Shown here: positions 46,772 to 54,110 of the stretch, one piece after another | Layout of the letters: each line of letters starts with the position of its first letter | Position numbering within the stretch: the stretch's first letter is position 1 | Assembly (NCBI GenBank): GCA_012517815.1 | Contig: JAAYUF010000044.1 | Coordinates: forward strand, 1-64,000 | Reading direction: 5' to 3' | DNA length: 64,000 nt | Source: Clostridiales bacterium | GTDB lineage: Bacteria; Bacillota; Clostridia; Christensenellales; Aristaeellaceae | Program-made: the position numbers and the translations under genes | Notes under the pieces: model-generated | What the model was told of the DNA's origin: nothing | Database searches by the model: none | Seen by the model: only the letters and a program-made list of their open reading frames with translations

Positions 46772-46801
46772 TTGACACAGCGCCGTTTGTTGAAGTATCA
46801 T
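46772..46801 (+). promoter_or_regulatory. Promoter of the wbpABD-like operon
   Basis: Perfect TTGACA (46772-46777), 18-base spacer, TATCAT (46796-46801). Transcription would begin near 46808, inside the tRNA-like fragment. Confidence 0.6.
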
Positions 46802-46803
46802 AT

Positions 46804-46828
46804 GTAGGTTCGAATCCTATATCTCGCT
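46804..46828 (+). other. tRNA 3'-end-like fragment (T-arm plus acceptor half)
   Basis: GTAGG-TTCGAAT-CCTAT forms a proper T stem-loop with the universal TTCGAAT loop, followed by ATCTCGC and T like the 3' half of an acceptor stem. No matching 5' half, D-arm or anticodon arm lies upstream, and no CCA follows. It could be the remnant of an integration site or decayed tRNA gene. Confidence 0.4.
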
Positions 46829-46907
46829 ATCGATTGCATTTGCCGCGATATTCGGACGCCATCCCGTCGTCCGCCATGGGTCGTCCAAGCAGAAAAGGAG
46901 AATGTCG

Positions 46908-48215
46908 ATGTCAGCGCTCAAGCAAAGAATCAAGGATCGCTCCGTTACGCTGGGGGTCGTCGGGCTGGGGTACGTCGGCCTTCCGCTGGCGGTGGAAAAG
47001 GCGAAGGCCGGCTTCCATGTGATCGGGTTTGACGTGCAAAAGGAAAAAGTCGACATGGTCAACCGGGGCCACAATTATATCGGCGATGTGGTCAACCACG
47101 ATCTGGAAGAAATCGTGCGCAGCGGGCACCTGAAGGCGACGATGGATTTCGCCGCCGTCGCCAGCTGCGATTGCGTCTGCATCGCGGTCCCCACGCCGCT
47201 GGACGAGCACCAGCAGCCCGATATCAGCTATGTGCGCTCCTCCGCCGAAAGCATCACCCCCTACGTTCACAAGGATATGCTGATCATACTGGAGTCCACC
47301 ACGTACCCCGGCACCACCGAGGAGCTGCTCCGCCCGATTCTGGAAAAGAGCGGCCTCGTCTGCGGGGTGGATTTTTACCTCGCGTTTTCGCCCGAACGGG
47401 TCGATCCGGGCAACGCGATCTATAAAACCCGCAACACGCCCAAGGTCGTGGGCGGCCTGACCCCGGAGTGCACCGACATCGCGGCCACCCTCTACGAGGC
47501 CGTGCTGGAAGCGCCCGTGCACCGCGTTTCCTCCCCCGCCGTGGCCGAGATGGAGAAAATCCTCGAAAACACCTACCGCAACGTCAACATCGGCCTGATC
47601 AACGAGCTGGCGATCCTGTGCGACCGCATGGGCATCAACATCTGGGAAGTGATCGAGGCCGCGCGCAGCAAACCTTACGGCTTTCAGGCGTTTTACCCCG
47701 GCCCGGGGCTGGGCGGCCACTGCATCCCGCTGGACCCCTACTACCTGAGCTGGAAAGCCAGGGAGTTCGGTTTCCATACCTCGATGATCGAATCCAGCAT
47801 GGTGATCAACGACCGCATGCCCGAATACTGCTGCCAGCGTTCCATGCGGGCCCTCAACGAGCAGAAGAAGGCCCTCAACGGCGCGAAGGTGCTGGTGCTG
47901 GGCGTGGCGTACAAGCAGGATATCGACGACTACCGCGAAAGCCCGGCCCTGCGCGTGATTGAGTGCCTCAAGCACAGCGGCGCCGAGGTGTCGTTCTACG
48001 ATCCCCACATTCCCCGGTACCGGTACGAAAACCGGCAGTACGAGGGCCTCCCCGCCCTGACCGCCGACGCGCTGGAGCAAAGCGACCTGGTGATCATCAC
48101 CACCGCGCATACCGCCGTGGATTACGATTTTGTGGCGGATCACGCACGCCTGATCTTCGATACCAAAAACGCGATGAAGAACGTGGCGTACCGTGACAAC
48201 ATCCGCCTGCTGTAA
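46908..48215 (+). CDS. UDP-N-acetyl-D-glucosamine 6-dehydrogenase, WbpA-like
   Basis: A 435-residue nucleotide-sugar dehydrogenase that oxidises C6 to the uronate in two steps. It has the NAD loop VVGLGYVGLPLAVEKAKAG, the middle domain VAEMEKILENTYRNVNIGL and the catalytic cysteine in PGPGLGGHCIPLDPYYL, then the UDP-binding C-domain with GVAYKQDIDDYRESPAL. Pairing with a WbpB- and a WbpD-like gene argues for UDP-GlcNAc rather than UDP-glucose. The ATG at 46908 is chosen because AAAGGAG is 7 bases upstream; the ATG at 46902 is too near. Confidence 0.93.
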   Translation: MSALKQRIKDRSVTLGVVGLGYVGLPLAVEKAKAGFHVIGFDVQKEKVDMVNRGHNYIGDVVNHDLEEIVRSGHLKATMDFAAVASCDCVCIAVPTPLDEHQQPDISYVRSSAESITPYVHKDMLIILESTTYPGTTEELLRPILEKSGLVCGVDFYLAFSPERVDPGNAIYKTRNTPKVVGGLTPECTDIAATLYEAVLEAPVHRVSSPAVAEMEKILENTYRNVNIGLINELAILCDRMGINIWEVIEAARSKPYGFQAFYPGPGLGGHCIPLDPYYLSWKAREFGFHTSMIESSMVINDRMPEYCCQRSMRALNEQKKALNGAKVLVLGVAYKQDIDDYRESPALRVIECLKHSGAEVSFYDPHIPRYRYENRQYEGLPALTADALEQSDLVIITTAHTAVDYDFVADHARLIFDTKNAMKNVAYRDNIRLL

Positions 48216-48233
48216 GAGAGGGGTCCTTGCCTG

Positions 48234-49334
48234 ATGTCCCAGCAAATCCGGTACGCGCTGATTGGTTGCGGCCGTATCGCGCCCAACCACGTCGCGGCCG
48301 CGATGAAAAACAGCGACACGTTGGCCTTTTGCGCCGTGTGCGACCATTCGCCCGAGCGGATGGAAGCAGTGCTTCGGCAGATGCCGGAGCGTACGCGCGT
48401 CCACGTTTCGCGCTACACCGATTATCGCCTGATGCTTGCCGAGGTGAAGCCCGATCTGGTAGCCGTGGCCACGGAAAGCGGCCTGCACGCCTCCGTCGGG
48501 CTGGATTGCATCCGCGCCGGCGCGAGCGTCATCATCGAAAAGCCGCTCGCGCTGAGCATGGCCGACGGCCGCGCGCTCATCGAGGCGGCTAAGCTTCACA
48601 ACGTCAAGCTCTGCGCCTGCCACCAGAACCGTTTCAACGTCTCCATTCAGAAAATTCGCACGGCGGTGGAGGAAAACCGCTTTGGCCGGATGCTCCACGG
48701 CGCGGCGCATATCCGCTGGAACCGCGGCCCGGATTATTACCGGCAGGCGCCCTGGCGGGGCACCTGGGCGCAGGACGGCGGCGCGCTGATGAACCAGTGC
48801 ATCCACAACATCGACCTGCTGCGCTGGATGATGGGCGACGAGGTGGACGAGGTGTTCGCCTATACCGATAACCTCGACCACGGCTACATCGAGGCGGAAG
48901 ACCTCGGCATCGCGATGGTGCGCTTCCGCAACGGGGCGTACGGCATCATCGAGGGCACCACCAACGTCTACCCCCACAATCTGGAGGAAACGCTCTACCT
49001 GTTTGGGCAAAACGGCACCGTCAAGGCCGGGGGCAAGAGCGTGAACATCATCGAGGAATGGGATTTCCGCGACGGCCGTGGCGACCCCGCGACCATCAAG
49101 ATGGAATGCGGCGAAAACCCGCCCAACGTGTACGGTTTCGGCCATACGCCGCTCTACCGGGACATGGCGCGCGCCATCCTGGACAACCGCGAACCCTACG
49201 TAAGCGGCGAAGCCGGCCTGCGCGCGCTGGAGCTGGTGCTGGCGATCTACCGCAGCGCCGCCACGCACCAGCCGGTCAGACTGCCGCTGACCGATTGCCG
49301 GACGCTCGATTTTGCCGGGAGGTTTCACGCATGA
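48234..49334 (+). CDS. Gfo/Idh/MocA oxidoreductase, WbpB-like
   Basis: A 366-residue NAD-dependent oxidoreductase. The N-terminus YALIGCGRIAPNHVAAAM is the nucleotide fold; IIEKPLALSMADG carries the EKP motif; CHQNRFNVSIQKIR, HIRWNRGPDYYRQAPWRGTW and GALMNQCIHNIDLLRWMMG with the catalytic His-Asn match WbpB/WlbA, which oxidise C3 of UDP-GlcNAc-uronate. It starts 18 bases after the WbpA-like gene with GAGAGGGG, and overlaps the next gene by ATGA. Confidence 0.9.
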   Translation: MSQQIRYALIGCGRIAPNHVAAAMKNSDTLAFCAVCDHSPERMEAVLRQMPERTRVHVSRYTDYRLMLAEVKPDLVAVATESGLHASVGLDCIRAGASVIIEKPLALSMADGRALIEAAKLHNVKLCACHQNRFNVSIQKIRTAVEENRFGRMLHGAAHIRWNRGPDYYRQAPWRGTWAQDGGALMNQCIHNIDLLRWMMGDEVDEVFAYTDNLDHGYIEAEDLGIAMVRFRNGAYGIIEGTTNVYPHNLEETLYLFGQNGTVKAGGKSVNIIEEWDFRDGRGDPATIKMECGENPPNVYGFGHTPLYRDMARAILDNREPYVSGEAGLRALELVLAIYRSAATHQPVRLPLTDCRTLDFAGRFHA

Positions 49335-49900
49335 CCATACACCCCACCGCCATCGTGGATGAAGGCGCCGAAATCGGCGAAGGCACGCGCGTGTGGCATT
49401 TCACCCATGTGCAGGGCGGCGCGCGGATCGGCCGCAACTGCACGCTGGGGCAGAACGTGTACGTGGGCGCGCGCGTGGTGATCGGCGACGATTGCAAGCT
49501 GCAAAACAACGTGAGCGTGTACGAGGGCGTCACGCTGGGCAACGGCGTGTTTTGCGGCCCCAGCTGCGTGTTTACCAACGACCTGACCCCCCGCGCGCGC
49601 TACCCCAAGGGGCACGAGCGCTTCGTGGCCACGCGCGTGCTGGACGGCGCGAGCATCGGCGCGAACGCGACCATCGTCTGCGGGCACATCATCGGGAAGA
49701 ACGCCATGATCGGCGCGGGCGCGGTGGTGACCACCAACGTGCCGGACCACGCCCTGATGCTGGGCGTGCCCGCTGCGCAGCACGGCTTTGTGTGCACCTG
49801 CGGCCTGCGTTTGGACGGGTTACGGTGCTCCGCGTGCGGGCGGCTGTTCATCCCCGTCGGCGAGGGCCTTTCCGAGGTGGAACCGCCGGCCCGGGGATGA
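49331..49900 (+). CDS. Left-handed beta-helix N-acetyltransferase, WbpD-like, with a Cys tail
   Basis: A 189-residue hexapeptide-repeat protein. The beta-helix includes VWHFTHVQGGARIGRNCTLG, LQNNVSVYEGVTLGNGVFCG, SCVFTNDLTPRARYPKG and MIGAGAVVTTNVPDHALMLG; the NNVSVYEGV and FTND stretches are typical of WbpD/WlbB, which acetylate the 3-amino group of UDP-GlcNAc3NA. The C-terminus has FVCTCGLRLDGLRCSACGRL, four Cys in a zinc-ribbon-like spacing. The aminotransferase needed between WbpB and WbpD (WbpE) is not in the window. Confidence 0.9.
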   Translation: MTIHPTAIVDEGAEIGEGTRVWHFTHVQGGARIGRNCTLGQNVYVGARVVIGDDCKLQNNVSVYEGVTLGNGVFCGPSCVFTNDLTPRARYPKGHERFVATRVLDGASIGANATIVCGHIIGKNAMIGAGAVVTTNVPDHALMLGVPAAQHGFVCTCGLRLDGLRCSACGRLFIPVGEGLSEVEPPARG

Positions 49901-49947
49901 CGCAAGGCCGGCGAATCAAACGGACTGGTGTTTTCTCGATTTCAAAT

Positions 49948-50076
49948 CATGAACGCCTCCTTCACGGCGCATTTCTCCCGTGCCTTCGTCGTAAAAGCAT
50001 GGCATGGCTCCGTTACGCCTTCGCTTCCGCGCCTCGTCACAGAAGAAAATCGCCCGTGAGCATTGATGCGTTCACG
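49948..50076 (-). repeat. Intergenic repeat family B, copy B3 (129 bp, TIRs and 3-bp direct repeat)
   Basis: Read on the minus strand it starts CGTGAACGC and ends GCGTTCATG, inverted repeats with one mismatch. AAT lies directly outside both ends (49945-49947 and 50077-50079). It carries GGAAGCGAAGGCG and CGAAGGCACGGG, shared with copy B4. Confidence 0.88.
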
Positions 50077-50134
50077 AATGAAAATCGGATAAGGGCGGCC
50101 TCCGCATGGGGGCCGCCCTGTGACTGTCGAAAAA

Positions 50135-50152
50135 CCCCCGCCGCGGCGGGGG
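50135..50152. repeat. 18-bp perfect GC palindrome
   Basis: CCCCCGCCGCGGCGGGGG, preceded by four A residues. On the minus strand it runs into TTTTT, so it could act as a terminator in that direction. Confidence 0.6.
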
Positions 50153-50187
50153 CCGCGGGCTGTCGCATCATCCTCGCAATCCGCGGT

Positions 50188-50403
50188 GCCGCTCGCCTCC
50201 TGGCCCTTCGGGCTGTTCGCTCGCATTGGCCAAATGCTTGGGCATAAAGCTTTGGGCTTTTCCGGCCGGTTTCACCTTCGGGTTCGGGATTGCCATGCCC
50301 AACCCTCGTGAAACCTCGCACCTTCGGTTCGCTTTCGGCTTCGCCGAAGCGGCCGCTGGCCGCGCTCGCCTCCGGTGCGCCAAACCCCGCAAGGTTTGCT
50401 CCC
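50188..50403. repeat. Intergenic repeat family A, copy A4
   Basis: The most complete copy. It starts GCCGCTCGCCTCCTGGCCC and runs colinear with A3: GGCCGGTTTCACC, ATGCCCAA, TGAAACCT, TTCGGTTCGCTTTCGGCTTC and AAGCGGCCGCTGGCCGC. Its minus-strand frame is open across the whole element. Confidence 0.78.
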
Positions 50404-50458
50404 GGGGGTTTCATCGGCGCGCGGGACACTACGTGTCCCGCGCGCCGATGAAACCCCC
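50404..50458. repeat. Perfect 26-bp inverted repeat (hairpin, 3-base loop)
   Basis: Arms 50404-50429 and 50433-50458 are exact complements; the loop is TAC. Outer arm GGGGGTTTCATCGGCGCGCG, inner arm GGGACAC. It separates repeat copy A4 from partial copy A5. Confidence 0.95.
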
Positions 50459-50461
50459 GTC

Positions 50462-50575
50462 TCTGGGTCGCTTTCTACTTCGCTGAAGCGGCCGCTGGCC
50501 GCGCGCTCCCCTCCGCCGCCCTTGGCCCGGTTCCGCTGCGGCAGGGGGTTTCGCAGCCCAAAACCGCCGCCGCCG
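50462..50575. repeat. Intergenic repeat family A, partial copy A5
   Basis: GGTCGCTTTCTACTTCGCTG followed by AAGCGGCCGCTGGCCGC repeats the 3' part of A4; the tail with CCGGTTCCGCTGCGGC and GGGGGTTTCGCAGCCC matches the tail of A3. Confidence 0.7.
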
Positions 50576-50650
50576 CGGGGGCCGTACGGCCGGCACGCCG
50601 CCCTTTTCTCGCCTCCCCCGGAGCCCGACAGGGCCTGGTGCGCGCGGCCG

Positions 50651-52669
50651 TTATTTCAGAAACACTTCCGATTTGAAATACTGCTCCACGAAAGCCGTGC
50701 GGGCGCGCACTTCCTGTTCCGTGGTTCGGGTGCCGCGCGCGGCGACCACCCATTTATCCTCCACGCCGTTGAGGCGGTGGATTACCGCGACCACCTCGCC
50801 CTCGAACACCTCCACCGGTTCGGATACGCCCAGCACATAGGCGTCCTGCCACTCGTTATCCGCGGCCAGCACATCCGCGACATAGCCGTAGTTCAGCCCG
50901 TAAACCACTTCCCGGCGTTCCGGGTGGCGCGTCCCCAGCGGCCGGTCCACGGTGACGCGCACCATGCGACCCAGCGCCTCGCGGGCGGGGTGAGGTTTGG
51001 CCGGGGCCGGCGTGTTTTCCCCGGCGACCAGGGCGGCTTCCTCCTCGGAGGACCGCATGGAGAGGGTGCTCGCGTCAAACGTCGCCGCGCAAGGCGCCTC
51101 GCAGGCCGCCACACCTGCCGATTCGCGTTCGATCACATCGGGCACTTGCCCCAGCGCGTCGCACAGGTCGGTCGCAAGCATACCGCGCTCCCCCCGCGCC
51201 TCCGAAGCCGCCAGCCCCGCCAGCCCGTGAAGGGCGCAGGCGGCCATCAGCAGCCGGATGTCCGTGAGCCCGTATGTTTTCGCGCCCGCCATCAGCGCGC
51301 CCAACACGCCCGCCAGCGCGTCCCCGCTGCCGCCTTTGGCCATGGCGGCCGCACCGTACGCGTTCAGGCCCTCGCCCTTGGCGCCGATGAGCACCGTCGT
51401 CGCGCTTTTGAGCACCGCCAGTCCGCCGTACCGCTCGCGCAGGGCGCGCGCGGACGCCACCTGATCGGCGGCGACACGCGCGGCGTCCGTCCCCAGCAGC
51501 CGCGCCGCCTCCCCGATGTGCGGGGTGAGCGCCACGCTGTCGGGCAGGCGGCGTCCCATGGCGCTGCCTTTTACCAGCAGGTTAAGCGCGTCTGCGTCCA
51601 GCACGGCGGGCAGATGATGTTCGCACAGCCAGGGGATCAGACGGTCGAGCAGGTCGGCCGCCGGCTTTCCCTGCCCCATGCCGCAGCCCGCGACCAGCGC
51701 GTCCGCCCGTTCCAGCGCGGGCAGCAGCGTCTGCCACGCCTCCTGCGCGTTGCTCTCCGGCAGGGGCAGGCAGGTGGCGCAGGGGCAAACCGCCTGAACC
51801 ACCGGGACCACGGACGCCGGACAGGCGACCGTTACCAGCCCGGCGCCCGCCCGCAGCGCGGCGGTTGCGCAAATCGCGGCCGCGCCCGCCATGCCGGGAG
51901 AGCCGACCAGCGCCAGCACACGCCCGTAATCGCCCTTGTGTGTGTTTCGGCGGCGCGCCGGCAGCAGCCGGTCGCCCCGGTTGAGCAGCGCCAGCCCGGG
52001 CGTGCCGTCCCACTCGTCGGGGATGCCGATATCCCCCACCACCACGCGCCCGCAGGTGTCCGGGCCCTCGCCCAGAAACAGGCCGGGCTTGGGGCGGTGG
52101 AACGTTACCGTCGCCGTGGCGCGGACCGCTGCTCCGCCCACCTCCATGCCGACCGGGTAGCCCGTGCGCCCGTCCAGGCCGCTGGGGATATCCACCGCCA
52201 CCACCGGCAGGCCGCTCCCGTTGAGCCACCGCGCCGCCTCAAGCGCCACGCCTTCCAGCGGGCGGTTCAGCCCCGTGCCGAACAGGGCGTCCAGCACGCA
52301 GACGGGCCGGATGGTTTCCGCGGGCAGGCCCTTTTCCAAAGGCCGCACCGTCAGGCGCGCCGTGAAGGCGTCCAGCCTCGTCCACTGGACGGCCGTTTCC
52401 GCCGAGGGCGCGCCGGGCAGCCGCCAGATCACAGTTTTCAGCCCCGGCATGCGGCCCATCAGCAACCGTGCCGCGGCCAGCCCGTCGCCGCCGTTGTTGC
52501 CTTGGCCGCACAGCACCAGCAATCGCCCGCCGTCCCGCAGGTACGGCGCGGCCGCGTCCGCCACGTGGGCGGCCGCGCGCTCCATCAGGGTCAGGCCGGA
52601 TGTGCCCGTCGCTTCCATCATCCGGCGTTCAACGCGTTTCATTTCATCAGGCTGGATGGTGTAGAGCAT
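50651..52669 (-). CDS. NAD(P)H-hydrate epimerase/dehydratase fused to an inorganic pyrophosphatase-like domain
   Basis: A 672-residue three-domain protein. Residues 1-215 are the NAD(P)HX epimerase (GQGNNGGDGLAAARLL, DALFGTGLNRPL, VDIPSGLDGRTG). Residues about 225-490 are the ADP-dependent dehydratase (KGDYGRVLALVGSPGMAGAA, TPHIGEAARLLG, AAMAKGGSGDALAGVLGAL). After a linker, residues about 570-672 resemble the small pyrophosphatase-like family: RVTVDRPLGTRHPERREVVY, GLNYGYV, QDAYVLGVSEPVEVFEGEVV and HRLNGVEDKWVV. The canonical DxDPxD is degenerate (DNEWQD). The first two domains repair damaged nicotinamide cofactors. The third fusion partner is unusual. RBS GGAAGGAG. Confidence 0.9.
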   Translation of the reverse strand: MLYTIQPDEMKRVERRMMEATGTSGLTLMERAAAHVADAAAPYLRDGGRLLVLCGQGNNGGDGLAAARLLMGRMPGLKTVIWRLPGAPSAETAVQWTRLDAFTARLTVRPLEKGLPAETIRPVCVLDALFGTGLNRPLEGVALEAARWLNGSGLPVVAVDIPSGLDGRTGYPVGMEVGGAAVRATATVTFHRPKPGLFLGEGPDTCGRVVVGDIGIPDEWDGTPGLALLNRGDRLLPARRRNTHKGDYGRVLALVGSPGMAGAAAICATAALRAGAGLVTVACPASVVPVVQAVCPCATCLPLPESNAQEAWQTLLPALERADALVAGCGMGQGKPAADLLDRLIPWLCEHHLPAVLDADALNLLVKGSAMGRRLPDSVALTPHIGEAARLLGTDAARVAADQVASARALRERYGGLAVLKSATTVLIGAKGEGLNAYGAAAMAKGGSGDALAGVLGALMAGAKTYGLTDIRLLMAACALHGLAGLAASEARGERGMLATDLCDALGQVPDVIERESAGVAACEAPCAATFDASTLSMRSSEEEAALVAGENTPAPAKPHPAREALGRMVRVTVDRPLGTRHPERREVVYGLNYGYVADVLAADNEWQDAYVLGVSEPVEVFEGEVVAVIHRLNGVEDKWVVAARGTRTTEQEVRARTAFVEQYFKSEVFLK

Positions 52670-52782
52670 CGTGCCCTCCTTCCGGGTCGTATGCGTTTTT
52701 CATGCGCAACGCAGGCCCTTGGTTTGGCCCCCGGCAAGCCGCAAGCCCGGCCGGGCATGCCCGTCGGCTTACCTTGCGGCCG

Positions 52783-53154
52783 TTACTCCAGCACGCATAC
52801 CGCCGCCGCCACGCCGGCGTCGTGCGAAAGGCTCAGGTGGGCGGCGTTTCCGCCGCGGGCGGCCAGCGCGGCCCGCGCCTTTTCGCCCAGGGCGTAACCC
52901 GGCCTGCCCAGCGCGTCGTGGGCAACGCCCACGTCCGCCATGGCGACGCCGCCGCTCAGGCCCACGCCCAGCGCTTTCAGAAACGCCTCCTTCGCGGCGA
53001 ACATCGCCGCGGCGCTTTGCGCCAGGTTCTCGCCCCGCAGGTCCAGATAGGCGCGCTCCTCCGCAGTGTAGAAGCGCCGGAGGAAGCCCTCGTTCTTTTT
53101 AATCGCACCTTCGATGCGGGCGATGGCGCACAGGTCCAGGCCCAGCCCGATCAT
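52783..53154 (-). CDS. acpS: Holo-[acyl-carrier-protein] synthase
   Basis: A 123-residue phosphopantetheinyl transferase that activates acyl carrier protein. It starts MIGLGLDLCAIARIEGAI, the Mg-binding Asp in GLDL, and has FAAKEAFLKALG, the F-x-x-K-E-A signature, and HLSLSHDAGVAAAV. The start overlaps the peptidase stop by ATGA. It precedes the NAD(P)HX-repair gene; acpS-nnr pairing is common in Firmicutes. Confidence 0.96.
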   Translation of the reverse strand: MIGLGLDLCAIARIEGAIKKNEGFLRRFYTAEERAYLDLRGENLAQSAAAMFAAKEAFLKALGVGLSGGVAMADVGVAHDALGRPGYALGEKARAALAARGGNAAHLSLSHDAGVAAAVCVLE

Positions 53155-54110
53155 CGCTCCGCTCCGCAGCACACGGCGTTGGCGATGGCGCGCGCGACCA
53201 CCTCCGCCGCCGCCGCGCACAGCTGCACCATGTTCACATCCGCGTCCACGCGGCCCGTCGCCAGCGCGAAGGCGGTATCGCCGTCCATCTGGGTATGCAC
53301 GGGCCGGATGGCACGCGCGAAACCATCGTGCGCGCAGGTCGCCATGCGGTTGGTTTGGGGCTTGGTAAGCACCGCGTCGGTTGCGACCACCACAAGGGTC
53401 GTGTTGGTCGGCTTGGGAATCTTGAGCAGCTCCGCTACGGGCTGCGAGCCGTAGAGGAGATTTTCGCACAGCACGGGCTTGCCGTCGCTCAGGCGGCCGC
53501 TGGCGAGCGGTTTGTTCGTATGGGGGTCGTAGACGTCCCCGGCGGCGTTGACGCAGGCGATCGCCCCTACGGTGACGCCGTTGGCCAGCGTCAGGCTGGC
53601 CGACCCCGTGCCGCCCGGCGAGGGGAGGGTGCCCGGCACCAGCTTGCCGACCGTAGCCCCCGTGCCGGCGCCAAACGCGCCCTGCTGCACATGCTTGGCG
53701 GCGTTATGGCAGGCCTCGTAACCCATGACGGCGTCCGGGCGAACCTTGGCGTCCCCGTTGGCCAGGTCGAACAGCACGGCGGCCGGCACGATGGGTACCT
53801 TGCATACGCCCGTATCCACGCCCACGTCCGCCTCTTCCAGAAAGCGCATCACGCCGCCCGCCGCATCCAGCCCGAAGGCGCTGCCGCCGGCCAACAGGAC
53901 GGCGTTGGCGCGTTCCACCGTGCTCTCGCTCCAGGTGAGCGCAATTTCCCGCGTGCCGGGCGCCGCGCCGCGCACGTCCGCCCCGATGACGGCGCCGTCC
54001 CGCCCGCACAGCACCACAGTGACGCCGGTGAGCCCTTCGCGGTTTTCCGCCTGACCCACGCGGATGCCGTGCACATCGGTGATCGAACCCTTGTAGGGAG
54101 GTTTAAACAT
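53151..54110 (-). CDS. P1 family (DmpA-like) peptidase
   Basis: A 319-residue N-terminal-nucleophile peptidase of the DmpA/S58 type. It shows ITDVHGIRVGQAENREGLTG, LLAGGSAFGLDAAGGVMRFL, GAFGAGTGATVGKL and the self-cleavage region PKPTNTTLVVVATDA, where the new N-terminal residue is the nucleophile, then PVHTQMDGDTAFALATG. Family members are aminopeptidases or D-esterases; natural substrates are unclear. Overlaps birA by 8 bases and acpS by 4. Confidence 0.92.
   Translation of the reverse strand: MFKPPYKGSITDVHGIRVGQAENREGLTGVTVVLCGRDGAVIGADVRGAAPGTREIALTWSESTVERANAVLLAGGSAFGLDAAGGVMRFLEEADVGVDTGVCKVPIVPAAVLFDLANGDAKVRPDAVMGYEACHNAAKHVQQGAFGAGTGATVGKLVPGTLPSPGGTGSASLTLANGVTVGAIACVNAAGDVYDPHTNKPLASGRLSDGKPVLCENLLYGSQPVAELLKIPKPTNTTLVVVATDAVLTKPQTNRMATCAHDGFARAIRPVHTQMDGDTAFALATGRVDADVNMVQLCAAAAEVVARAIANAVCCGAER

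Noticed and set aside
46754-46828. A complete tRNA gene ending at 46828
   Set aside because: Only the T-arm and 3' acceptor half are present; the 5' strand gives a mismatched acceptor and there is no D-arm or anticodon arm.
46911-49328. 805-codon minus-strand frame across the wbpA- and wbpB-like genes
   Set aside because: Antisense shadow of two well-recognised enzymes; no family motifs and it starts inside the acetyltransferase overlap.
50188-50403. A real small protein gene on the minus strand of repeat A4
   Set aside because: The frame is open and resembles that of A3, but there is no ribosome site or conserved start; kept only as a finding about the repeat.
50375-52897. 840-codon plus-strand frame opposite the NAD(P)HX-repair fusion
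   Set aside because: Antisense, His/Arg/Gln-rich, and runs out of repeat DNA; the minus strand has complete enzyme motifs.
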